From an uncultured Prevotellaceae bacterium (GTDB lineage Bacteria; Bacteroidota; Bacteroidia; Bacteroidales; Bacteroidaceae), in the NCBI GenBank assembly GCA_902776545.1, contig CACYQO010000004.1, positions 1 through 64,000 on the forward strand: a stretch of 64,000 nt of DNA. Reading direction: 5' to 3'. The translations under genes were made by a program, and so were the position numbers. Positions 42,591-49,722 of this stretch are shown one piece after another. Each line of letters opens with the position of its first letter. Within the stretch, counting starts at the first letter, position 1. The notes under the pieces were generated by a model. It did not search any database. It was not told the origin of the DNA and was given only the letters and a program-made list of their open reading frames with translations.

Positions 42591-43486
42591 TATTTGAACA
42601 GTTTTCTAAAGTTAGTTGGAATGGGTGTCTCAAACTCCATCGGCTCACCCGTCACCGGATGGTGGAAACACAGCAGCCACGCGTGCAGACAAAGCCTGCC
42701 CAGCGGATCGTCGCCGTTGCCGTACTTCGTGTCGCCGCAGACCGGATGTCCCATATCTGCCGCATGCACGCGGATCTGGTTCTTGCGGCCCGTCTCCAGC
42801 TTGAACTCCACCAACGAGTGCTCCGTCGTACGGTCCACCACATGGAAGTGCGTCACCGCATACTTCCCGCCGTTATCGACCGGCGACGAATAGGTCACGT
42901 AGGCCTTGTTGTCCTTCAGCCAGTTCGCGATCGTCCCCTCGTCGTCCATCACCTCACCTGAGCAGACGGCCACATAGCGGCGGTCATAGACGATATCGTG
43001 CCAGTTGTGCTCCAGTATCTGCTCCGTCTCCATATCCTTGGCATAGACCATCAGGCCGCTGGTATCACGGTCCAGACGATGCACGACATGCGCCGTACAC
43101 TTCTGACGCGACTTCTTGAAATAGTTGTCGAGCACCGCCTTCACGTTCAGGCTCGCGTGACCGCCAGCCATCGACAGAATGCCCGCCTCCTTCTCTACGA
43201 CGATGAGCCACCGGTCTTCGTACACGATCTTCACCCAGCGGCTCTTGAATCCCTTCTGATTGCGCTTCGTCTTACTCACCGACACCTTCATCCCGGGCTT
43301 CAACGCGAAGTCAAACTGGCTCACCGTTTTCCCGTTCACCTTGATACCGCGACCCGACAGCGTCGCCTTGATCTTCGACTTCGACTGCGGCACATTCTCT
43401 ATCAGCCACTCTAACAGCGGCTTCTCTTCCTGCACCACATAGTGCTCGTAGTCCCCTTCACGATTTAATCCAGAATTGTAATGCAT
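42590..43486 (-). CDS. RluA-family pseudouridine synthase
   Basis: Enzyme that isomerises uridine to pseudouridine in rRNA or tRNA. It has 298 residues. An N-terminal S4-like RNA-binding domain (LLEWLIENVPQSKSKIKATL..GIKVNGKTVSQFDFALKPG) precedes the catalytic domain. The signature with the catalytic Asp is VVHRLDRDTSGLMVYAKD. Later blocks include ETGRKNQIRVHAADMGHPVC and GDTKYG. The precise target position (RluC, RluD or other) cannot be assigned. It is coupled to a 50-codon membrane-protein gene downstream. Confidence 0.92.
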   Translation of the reverse strand: MHYNSGLNREGDYEHYVVQEEKPLLEWLIENVPQSKSKIKATLSGRGIKVNGKTVSQFDFALKPGMKVSVSKTKRNQKGFKSRWVKIVYEDRWLIVVEKEAGILSMAGGHASLNVKAVLDNYFKKSRQKCTAHVVHRLDRDTSGLMVYAKDMETEQILEHNWHDIVYDRRYVAVCSGEVMDDEGTIANWLKDNKAYVTYSSPVDNGGKYAVTHFHVVDRTTEHSLVEFKLETGRKNQIRVHAADMGHPVCGDTKYGNGDDPLGRLCLHAWLLCFHHPVTGEPMEFETPIPTNFRKLFK

Positions 43487-43498
43487 AGTTAATAATCT

Positions 43499-43573
43499 CC
43501 TACGGATTATACGGATTATACGGATTTCTTCACCGGGAACAAATTAATCCGTAAAATCCGTAAAATCCGTAGG
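43499..43573. repeat. Inverted nonamer-array element (TTATACGGA units)
   Basis: CCTACGGATTATACGGATTA-type units (43499-43526) face AATCCGTAA units (43543-43573). The core is only about 16 bases. It separates uxaC from the pseudouridine synthase gene. Confidence 0.8.
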
Positions 43574-43584
43574 CTTAATAATAT

Positions 43585-44991
43585 TTAGTAGAACTTAAAG
43601 TATCTGCGGGCGTTGTTGTACGAGATGTCCTCCACCATCCGTCCGAGGATCTCCATGTCTTCGGGCAGCAGGCCCTTCTCCACATCGTTGCCGAGCAGGT
43701 TGCAGAGGATGCGACGGAAATACTCGTGTCTCGGATAGCTCAGGAACGAACGGCTGTCCGTCAGCATACCCACGAAGCGGCTCAGCAGTCCCAGCACGCT
43801 CAGCGCGTTCATCTGCTTGATCATGCCGTCCATCTGGTCGTTGAACCACCAGCCAGAACCAAACTGTATCTTTCCCGGCTCACCACCCTGGAAGTTACCC
43901 AGCATCGTGGCAATTACCTCGTTGGCGCAGGGATTCAACGTATATAATATGGTACGCGTGAGCTTGCCCTTCATGTTCAGCTTGTTCAGGAACTTCGACA
44001 TTGCCTTCGCCGTGTTGAACTCACCGATCGAGTCGAAGCCCGTGTCAGCACCTAACTGGTTGAACATCGCCGTGTTGTTGTCGCGGATGGCACCGTAGTG
44101 GAACTGCTGTGTCCAGCCGGCATCGGCGTCCATCTCGGCCATCACCGTGAGGAAGCAGTTCTTAAACTGGCGCACCTCCTCGTTCGACAGCTGCTGCCCG
44201 CGCATCGCCTTCTCGAAGATGGTCTCGATCTGCGAGTCGGTATATTCCTCGTCGTAGAACTCCTCGATGCCGTGATCGGAGAGCTTACAGCCGTTGATGG
44301 CGAAGAAGTCGTGACGCTTCTGCAGCGCATCCACCATATCGGCGAAGTTCCTGATCTCCACGCCGCTCACCTTCTCTAACTGCTCCACATACTTCGGGAA
44401 CTCGGCCTTCTCGATGTTCATCGCCTTGTCCGGACGCCAGGCGGGAATCATCATCGGATCGTCCTGAGCTTTGTGCTTGGCATACTCGATATGGTTGTGC
44501 AGGTCGTCTACAGGATCGTCGGTCGTGCAGACGCACTCCACGTTGTAGTGCTTCATCAGTCCACGGGCGGAAAACTCGGGCTGCTTCAGTTTCTCGTTAC
44601 ACTCGTCGAAGATCTCGCGGGCGGTCTTCGGTGAGAGCTGCTTCGTGATGCCGAAGGCCGTCTTCAGCTCCAGGTGCGTCCAGTGGTACAGCGGGTTGCG
44701 GAAGGTGTAGGGCACCGTCTCGGCCCACTTCTCAAACTTCTCCCAGTCCGTCGTGTCCTTGCCCGTGCAGTACTTCTCGTCGATGCCGTTCGTACGCATC
44801 GCGCGCCATTTATAGTGGTCGCCGCCTAACCACAGCTCGGTGATTGACTTGAAACGGTGGTCGTTGGCCACCATCTCGGGGATGAGGTGACAGTGATAGT
44901 CGATGATGGGCATCTTTGCCGCATGATTGTGATACAGGTCCTGTGCCGTCTTGGTCTCCAGAACGAAATTATCGTCATTAAACTGCTTCAT
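43585..44991 (-). CDS. uxaC: Uronate (glucuronate/galacturonate) isomerase
   Basis: UxaC converts D-glucuronate to D-fructuronate and D-galacturonate to D-tagaturonate, the first step of hexuronate catabolism. The length of 468 residues is standard. Family blocks are DYHCHLIPEMVANDHRFKSI (metal-binding HCH), HWTHLELKTAFGI, CTTDDPVDDLHNHI, WRPDKAMNI, FHYGAIRDNN, FGSGWWFNDQMDGM and the closing LTDSRSFLSYPRHEYFRRI. Other uxa/uxu genes are absent from the window. A promoter box lies at 45054-45061. Confidence 0.96.
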   Translation of the reverse strand: MKQFNDDNFVLETKTAQDLYHNHAAKMPIIDYHCHLIPEMVANDHRFKSITELWLGGDHYKWRAMRTNGIDEKYCTGKDTTDWEKFEKWAETVPYTFRNPLYHWTHLELKTAFGITKQLSPKTAREIFDECNEKLKQPEFSARGLMKHYNVECVCTTDDPVDDLHNHIEYAKHKAQDDPMMIPAWRPDKAMNIEKAEFPKYVEQLEKVSGVEIRNFADMVDALQKRHDFFAINGCKLSDHGIEEFYDEEYTDSQIETIFEKAMRGQQLSNEEVRQFKNCFLTVMAEMDADAGWTQQFHYGAIRDNNTAMFNQLGADTGFDSIGEFNTAKAMSKFLNKLNMKGKLTRTILYTLNPCANEVIATMLGNFQGGEPGKIQFGSGWWFNDQMDGMIKQMNALSVLGLLSRFVGMLTDSRSFLSYPRHEYFRRILCNLLGNDVEKGLLPEDMEILGRMVEDISYNNARRYFKFY

Positions 44992-45053
44992 AAGTTTTGT
45001 GAGTTATTAAGTTTGTTTGTTATAATATTCTGCTACTGATTTCAAATTTTCCG

Positions 45054-45061
45054 CAAAGTTA
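45054..45061 (-). promoter_or_regulatory. Promoter -7 box of uxaC
   Basis: TAACTTTG on the minus strand, implying a leader of about 55 bases. Confidence 0.55.
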
Positions 45062-45084
45062 CTCATTATTTCGCAAAAATATAC

Positions 45085-45092
45085 TATCTTTG
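45085..45092 (+). promoter_or_regulatory. Promoter -7 box of ansA
   Basis: TATCTTTG lies 32 bases before the ATG at 45125, divergent from the uxaC promoter. Confidence 0.6.
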
Positions 45093-45124
45093 CAGAAAAT
45101 ATACACGTAAACGTTTTCTTTTCT

Positions 45125-46174
45125 ATGCGAAGCAGAGTATTACTCATCTATACAGGCGGTACCATCGGCATGAACCGCAACCCGCAGACCGGCGCCCTCG
45201 AACCTTTCGACTTCGAGCACCTGCTCCAGAACGTGCCCGAGCTGGAACAACTTTTCACTTTTCACTCCTCACCTCTCACTTTGGACACCTTCCAGTTCTC
45301 GCCCGCCATCGACTCCAGCGACATGACGCCCGCCCGGTGGACCGACATCTCCCACTGCATCGCCGACCGCTACGCAGACTACGACGGCTTCGTCGTGCTG
45401 CACGGTACCGACACGATGGCCTACACCGCCTCTGCCCTCTCCTACATGCTCGAGAACCTCACCAAGCCCGTCATTTTCACCGGCTCGCAGCTGCCCATCG
45501 GACAACTCCGCACCGACGGCAAGGAGAACCTCATCACCGCCGTCGAAATCGCCGCCGCGAAAGATGCCGAGGGACATGCATTAGTGCCCGAAGTGGGCAT
45601 CTACTTCGGAGGCCACCTGCTGCGCGGCAACCGCACCACGAAGCAGAGCGCCGAGGAGTTCAATGCCTTCGAGTCGTTCAACTTCCCTCACCTCGTCAAT
45701 GCCGGCGTCAACATCACCTACCACCGCGAGCGCATCCTCAGACCCGACTGGGCTAAGCCGATGACGCCCCACTTCCGGCTCGACAACAACGTCATCATCT
45801 TCTCCCTCTTCCCCGGCATCCGCGAAGACCTCATCCGACATATCATCCACACGCCGAACCTCAAGGCCATCGTCATGCGCACCTTCGGCTCGGGCAACGC
45901 GCCCCAGAGTCCCTGGCTCCTCAACGCCCTCCGCGAGGGCACCCGCAACGGCAAGGTGATCGTCAACGTCAGCCAGTGTCTGCAAGGCGCCGTCGAGATG
46001 TCGCGCTACGACTGCGGCTACCATCTCCAGGAGGCTGGCGTCATCAGCGGCCGCGACATGACCGTCGAGAGCGCCGTCACCAAACTCATGTTCCTTCAGT
46101 CGCACTATCCCGACTCCCCCGACACCGTCCGCTCCCTCATGACGCAGAGCCTCCGCGGCGAAATCTCACAATAG
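45125..46174 (+). CDS. ansA: Type I L-asparaginase with a repeat-encoded loop
   Basis: Cytoplasmic asparaginase hydrolysing L-asparagine to aspartate and ammonia. The length is 349 residues. The catalytic Thr motif is LLIYTGGTIGM, and the second Thr/Asp site is FVVLHGTDTMAYTASALSYM. SSDM (about residue 60) and GSQLPIGQLRTDGKEN are further family blocks. Between NVPELEQ and the family DTFQFSPAIDSSD is LFTFHSSPLTL, encoded by CACTTTT/CACCTCT heptamers (45250-45283). It lengthens a surface loop by about ten residues and keeps the frame. No signal peptide is present, as expected for type I. Confidence 0.93.
   Translation: MRSRVLLIYTGGTIGMNRNPQTGALEPFDFEHLLQNVPELEQLFTFHSSPLTLDTFQFSPAIDSSDMTPARWTDISHCIADRYADYDGFVVLHGTDTMAYTASALSYMLENLTKPVIFTGSQLPIGQLRTDGKENLITAVEIAAAKDAEGHALVPEVGIYFGGHLLRGNRTTKQSAEEFNAFESFNFPHLVNAGVNITYHRERILRPDWAKPMTPHFRLDNNVIIFSLFPGIREDLIRHIIHTPNLKAIVMRTFGSGNAPQSPWLLNALREGTRNGKVIVNVSQCLQGAVEMSRYDCGYHLQEAGVISGRDMTVESAVTKLMFLQSHYPDSPDTVRSLMTQSLRGEISQ
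45250..45283. repeat. Heptamer array inside ansA (ACTTTTC/ACCTCTC units)
   Basis: Four to five seven-base units are translated as LFTFHSSPLTL. The same unit type occurs between genes at 11286-11313 and 52357-52386. Confidence 0.7.
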
Positions 46175-46225
46175 GGTCTGGCCCTTTTGTGAGAATATAA
46201 CAATGAAAATATTTTACGATTGAAG

Positions 46226-46340
46226 CATTCGTAGAATAAAAGAGGGACTTTAGGCTAAATAAAGTAGGACTTTAGTTTGGGTAAAGTCAGAGTTTAGTGC
46301 CAGTAAATTTTGATTTCACTTAGGGTAAAATTTGAGGTTC
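46226..46340. repeat. Degenerate tandem repeats of about 22 bp
   Basis: About five units with the pattern TAAA..GG(A)CTTTAG.. follow one another in the 355-base gap downstream of ansA. No gene is visible in the gap. Confidence 0.5.
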
Positions 46341-46448
46341 ATAAAGTATTGTATATCAAGTAGATACAAGAGCACCGAACAATAATAAAAAATTATGAAT
46401 TTTATCAACAAAATATCACCGTATTCTGTGTAACATACATCTGCTAAA

Positions 46449-46480
46449 AGCCCTGATACCGATTGGTGTCAGGGCTATTT
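46449..46480. terminator. Hairpin in the ansA / OmpA-like gap
   Basis: AGCCCTGATACC and GGTGTCAGGGCT pair over 12 positions (one G-T) around a four-base loop, followed by ATTT. It can act for either strand. Confidence 0.55.
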
Positions 46481-46486
46481 GTGGCG

Positions 46487-46523
46487 GATCAGACCACCCC
46501 TACCCCTCCTAACTTAGGAGGGG
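46487..46523. repeat. REP-like palindromic repeat, copy 3
   Basis: GATCAGACCACCCC is followed by CCCCTCCTAACTTAGGAGGG. It lies six bases from the stop codon of the OmpA-like gene. Confidence 0.75.
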
Positions 46524-46529
46524 AAAAAA

Positions 46530-47831
46530 TCACTTCTTGATAAACTCGACTCTTCGGTTCTTGGCGCGGCCGGCATCGGTGGAGTTGTCAGCAACGGGTT
46601 CGTGAGAGCCCTTACCGACGGGACGGAGGTTGAAGGGATCGCAGCCGAGACCTTCGAGGGCCTTGACGACGGCCTCAGCACGCTGCTGGGAGAGCGGGTC
46701 GTTGACGGCGTCGGAGCCCTGATTGTCGGTATGTCCCTGCACCTCGAAGCGGGCACCGGGATTCTTCTTCATGTAGTCGGCGACCTTCTGGATCTCAGCC
46801 ATCGACTCGGGCTTCAGCGTGGCCTTGCCGGTCTCGAAGAGGATGTTGTTGGTCACGAACTTACCCGTCTCGGCAATGGCCTTCTCAACGGCGGAGAGAT
46901 CTTGTGCATTACGGTCGTAAAGCGCCACAGCACCCTTGGCAATAACGACGTTGCGGATAAATGTGAGATTAATATATTCAAAGGGTACCTGGAAGCACAG
47001 CCATGTGGGCTGGTTGACACGCGGCAGGTTCACCACACGCTTGTCGTTGAAATAGACCTTCAAGGCCCGCTTGTTGAACGACAGTGCCACATGGTTCCAC
47101 CCCTTCTTGAACTTGTATTCGAAGCTGCCAGGATGATTTCCATTGAAAGCATAGGAATGTCCTTCATCGCTACTAACGCCGTGTCTCAAGACAAATGCGG
47201 TCAGGTCGCCCTCATCATGTCCTTCGCCCGGGAATTCTGAACGGTCCTTGGTGACGGCAAGAATCAACTTCATATCGTTCAGGCCGATACCATCATTGCC
47301 AGGAACACTACTAGTAGGCCAGTAATAGAAGTCGTACTCAATAGTAAACTCCTCCGGCAGATAGGCTCCCTGCTCCTTGATAAGCGGCTGTACCTGAGCA
47401 TTGTCAGTCAGATTGATGGCCTTCACACCACCCAAGGTCTTGACCTCTACCGTACCTTGGAAAAGATCCCACTTGGAAGGGAATTCGCCAACGGTCTCAG
47501 CTGTCACATCGTCCTGGAACAAGATGACGTCGCCACGCTTAAAGTCTGATGAAGTAGCGGTGGAAGGAGCAGCCTCTCCCACTTCATCCTCAGCGACTGC
47601 CTCCTCGTCGTCGGCAGCGTCGTTGCTCTTGGATTTCTTGGACTTCTTCCCATCGAGGACATCATCAACGGCGTTGTTGACCTCATCACTCACTTTGCGC
47701 TCGGCCTGCATGGTGACGGCACTCTCGGCGGCGTTGACGGCCCGGTCTTTCAGGCGATTGAGGAAGCCCTGAGCATCGGCAGTAGCGGCAAAGGCCACCA
47801 CCATCAATAACATGAATACGTTTCTTTTCAT
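46530..47831 (-). CDS. OmpA-family protein with N-terminal concanavalin-like region
   Basis: A 433-residue secreted protein (signal peptide to ATADAQG). The N-terminal third is acidic and disordered (DDEEAVAEDEVGEAAP). Residues about 95-310 resemble a jelly-roll or concanavalin-like domain (FTIEYDFYYWP.., SFEYKFKKGWNHVALSFNKR). The C-terminal 115 residues are an OmpA peptidoglycan-binding domain: ILFETGKATLKPESMAEIQK, VQGHTDNQGSDAVNDPLSQQ, then RAEAVV and the ending AGRAKNRRVEFIKK. It probably anchors an envelope component to peptidoglycan. It precedes, on the same transcript direction, no further gene before the repeat cluster; upstream lies a small barrel protein. Confidence 0.85.
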   Translation of the reverse strand: MKRNVFMLLMVVAFAATADAQGFLNRLKDRAVNAAESAVTMQAERKVSDEVNNAVDDVLDGKKSKKSKSNDAADDEEAVAEDEVGEAAPSTATSSDFKRGDVILFQDDVTAETVGEFPSKWDLFQGTVEVKTLGGVKAINLTDNAQVQPLIKEQGAYLPEEFTIEYDFYYWPTSSVPGNDGIGLNDMKLILAVTKDRSEFPGEGHDEGDLTAFVLRHGVSSDEGHSYAFNGNHPGSFEYKFKKGWNHVALSFNKRALKVYFNDKRVVNLPRVNQPTWLCFQVPFEYINLTFIRNVVIAKGAVALYDRNAQDLSAVEKAIAETGKFVTNNILFETGKATLKPESMAEIQKVADYMKKNPGARFEVQGHTDNQGSDAVNDPLSQQRAEAVVKALEGLGCDPFNLRPVGKGSHEPVADNSTDAGRAKNRRVEFIKK

Positions 47832-47844
47832 TGTGTCACGTCTT

Positions 47845-48318
47845 TTAAAGGGCGAACATCACGCCGATGGATGGAATAATACGGCCCCAACCAGACACAA
47901 TCTGATATTTCAGCTCACCATATACCTTCACCTTGTCGGAGAAGTTATACTCTGCGCCAGCACCAAGATTAAAGCCAAATTTGAACGTACTGGGGAAGCC
48001 CAAGGCATTCTCACTGTGGCCCAGAAAGCAGAAACCTGCAAGCGGATAGTAGTGGAAGTCGTCTTCACCCAACAGATACTGGGCATTGAGATTGATGTCG
48101 AAGAACGAGACATCCTCATGCCTGAAAAAATAGTCTACCATCGCATCGGCACGGAACTTCTCCAGAAGCTCATACTGGCCCTTCACACCAATACCGAAAT
48201 TCTTGTAGTCGGAACTCAATCCGTATGAGAACCCACCACCGAGCCACGTGTCACCTTTTTCTGCGAACATAGCTGTTGAGAACAGCATCATGCAAGCGAT
48301 CATCATTAACTTTTTCAT
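47845..48318 (-). CDS. Small outer-membrane beta-barrel protein
   Basis: The 157-residue protein has a signal peptide ending AMFAEKG and then about eight amphipathic strands (GGGFSYGLSSDYKNFGIGVK, FGFNLGAGAEYNFSDKVKVY and so on), ending in IIPSIGVMFAL. The pattern fits the OmpW/PorT-like small-barrel group. It lies 13 bases upstream of the OmpA-like gene and is probably cotranscribed with it. Substrate or partner unknown. Confidence 0.75.
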   Translation of the reverse strand: MKKLMMIACMMLFSTAMFAEKGDTWLGGGFSYGLSSDYKNFGIGVKGQYELLEKFRADAMVDYFFRHEDVSFFDINLNAQYLLGEDDFHYYPLAGFCFLGHSENALGFPSTFKFGFNLGAGAEYNFSDKVKVYGELKYQIVSGWGRIIPSIGVMFAL

Positions 48319-48365
48319 ACGTTTTCTGTTTGTTAAGTGGTTATTAATCTGATTATTTCACGCTG

Positions 48366-48373
48366 CAAAGTTA
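48366..48373 (-). promoter_or_regulatory. Promoter -7 box of the barrel/OmpA-like operon
   Basis: TAACTTTG on the minus strand, 47 bases before the ATG at 48318. Confidence 0.55.
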
Positions 48374-48422
48374 AGCATTTATTTGGAATTGAGGGAGATT
48401 TTCAGATAATTTTTTCTATTTG

Positions 48423-48501
48423 GCACGAATTATCACGAATTGAACACGAATTATTCAAAAATATTAATGACCATTCGTGGCTATTCATGGTAATTCGTGT
48501 T
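48423..48501. repeat. Inverted repeat element with CACGAATTA-type units
   Basis: Three CACGAATT units (48423-48455) face AATTCGTG/ATTCATGG/ATTCGTGG units (48471-48501). It lies between the wecB-like stop and the barrel operon promoter. Confidence 0.75.
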
Positions 48502-48508
48502 AGATACT

Positions 48509-49618
48509 TTACGCAAGGAGGATCTGGAGAATGCGGTCGGCGGTGCGACCATCCCAGCGGTCGGGTAAGGCACTATGCTTCCACTGGCCGGAAACGAGCT
48601 GGGTGACGGCTTCACGGAGCTTCTCGGGATCTTCACCCACGAGGACGTTGGAGCCGATGGTGACGGTCTCCTGATGCTCGGTGTAGTTGTTTAAAGTAAT
48701 GCAGGGGACGCCGTTGAAAGTCGCTTCTTCGGCAACGTTACCTGAGTCGGTAATGACGCCCTTGGCGTGAGCGGTCAGCCAGCCGAACTCGAGGTAACTG
48801 AGCGGCGGAATGACTTCGAGGAATGAGGCGCTCGGCCCTAGGCCGCTTGCTACCGAAGGAACGCAAGAATGAGGAATGAGGAATGAGAATACTTTGGAGG
48901 CGGAAGGACGCAAGGGGGCGATGATGGGGGTACCGTTGGCAGCCTCAACGAGGGCGGTGAGCATCTTGCGGAGATTGTCCTCATCGGCGAGAAGAGCCTT
49001 GCGGTTAAGCGTGAACACAAGATAGCTATTCTCTTGAAGATCAGGAAGTAATGACGGACGGATGAGGCGGTCGTGATTAAAGCGGAGGGTGTCCATAAGG
49101 ATGTTGCCGACCATGTAGGTCTGCGACTGCTCGGACTGTTCGCGGGTGGCGACGCCTGTGGAGCGGACGCCGGCGGTGAAGAGGTAGTCGGACAGCGCGT
49201 CGATGACGAGGCGGTTGATCTCCTTTGGCATCTTGATGTCGAAGGAACGTGTGCCAGCCACGAGGTGGGCGAGACGGATGCCCCGTTTCTTCGTGACGAT
49301 AGCGGCGGCCATCGTCGAGGCGAGGTCATCGACGACAATCACCACATCGACGGGATGTTCGTCGAGGAACTTGTCGAACTGCGCCATCACCTGACTGGTG
49401 ATCTCGTTGAGGCTCGTGCTGACGACACCGAGATAATACTGCGGACGGTCGATCTGGAGGTCGTCGAAGAGGGAGGCCTCGAGCGTTGGATCGTCGGCAC
49501 TGCCGGCATAGACAAGCAGGCAGCGGGCTTCGGGACGCTGGCTGATGGCCCGCACCAGGGGAGACACTTTGATGAAGTTCGGCCGTGCGCCGACAAGAAT
49601 ACAAATGTTCTTTGTCAT
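48509..49618 (-). CDS. wecB: Non-hydrolysing UDP-N-acetylglucosamine 2-epimerase with a repeat-encoded insert
   Basis: This enzyme interconverts UDP-GlcNAc and UDP-ManNAc for surface polysaccharide synthesis in the cytoplasm. Recognisable blocks are ILVGARPNFIKVSPLVRAI, the central HLVAGTRSFDIKMPKEINR (equivalent to E-AGLR.. in the family), ADYLF-like SDYLFTAGVRS, and the UDP-binding PPLSYLEFGWLTAHAKGVIT and DSGNVAEEATFNGVPCI. Between APLRPSA and the family IPPLSYLEF lies a segment of about 25 residues (SKVFSFLIPHSCVPSVASG and onward) that is encoded by repeats at 48828-48890 and replaces the usual loop. The gene has a promoter box at 49637-49644. The insert is next to the active-site cleft, so activity should be tested. 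Confidence 0.85.
   Translation of the reverse strand: MTKNICILVGARPNFIKVSPLVRAISQRPEARCLLVYAGSADDPTLEASLFDDLQIDRPQYYLGVVSTSLNEITSQVMAQFDKFLDEHPVDVVIVVDDLASTMAAAIVTKKRGIRLAHLVAGTRSFDIKMPKEINRLVIDALSDYLFTAGVRSTGVATREQSEQSQTYMVGNILMDTLRFNHDRLIRPSLLPDLQENSYLVFTLNRKALLADEDNLRKMLTALVEAANGTPIIAPLRPSASKVFSFLIPHSCVPSVASGLGPSASFLEVIPPLSYLEFGWLTAHAKGVITDSGNVAEEATFNGVPCITLNNYTEHQETVTIGSNVLVGEDPEKLREAVTQLVSGQWKHSALPDRWDGRTADRILQILLA
48828..48890. repeat. Repeat insert inside the wecB-like gene
   Basis: 48828-48869 is nearly the reverse complement of 15938-15977 (shared TTCTTGCGT, CCTTCG, TAGCAAGCGGC and GCCGAGCGC). It is followed by AATGAGG heptamers (48868-48888) and AATACTT. Confidence 0.75.
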
Positions 49619-49636
49619 AATTCCTTAATTTTTGTG

Positions 49637-49644
49637 CAAAGATA
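49637..49644 (-). promoter_or_regulatory. Promoter -7 box of the wecB-like gene
   Basis: TATCTTTG on the minus strand, 18 bases before the ATG at 49618. Confidence 0.6.
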
Positions 49645-49686
49645 GGAAATTTCCGCGAATAATTTGGATATTTTGCAGAAAATATG

Positions 49687-49694
49687 TAATTTTG
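49687..49694 (+). promoter_or_regulatory. Promoter -7 box of the sensor-like gene
   Basis: TAATTTTG; the predicted transcript start falls after the ATG at 49696, so the start at 49723 is preferred. Confidence 0.55.
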
Positions 49695-49722
49695 CATGGT
49701 AAAAACTAAAACGGTCAGAATT

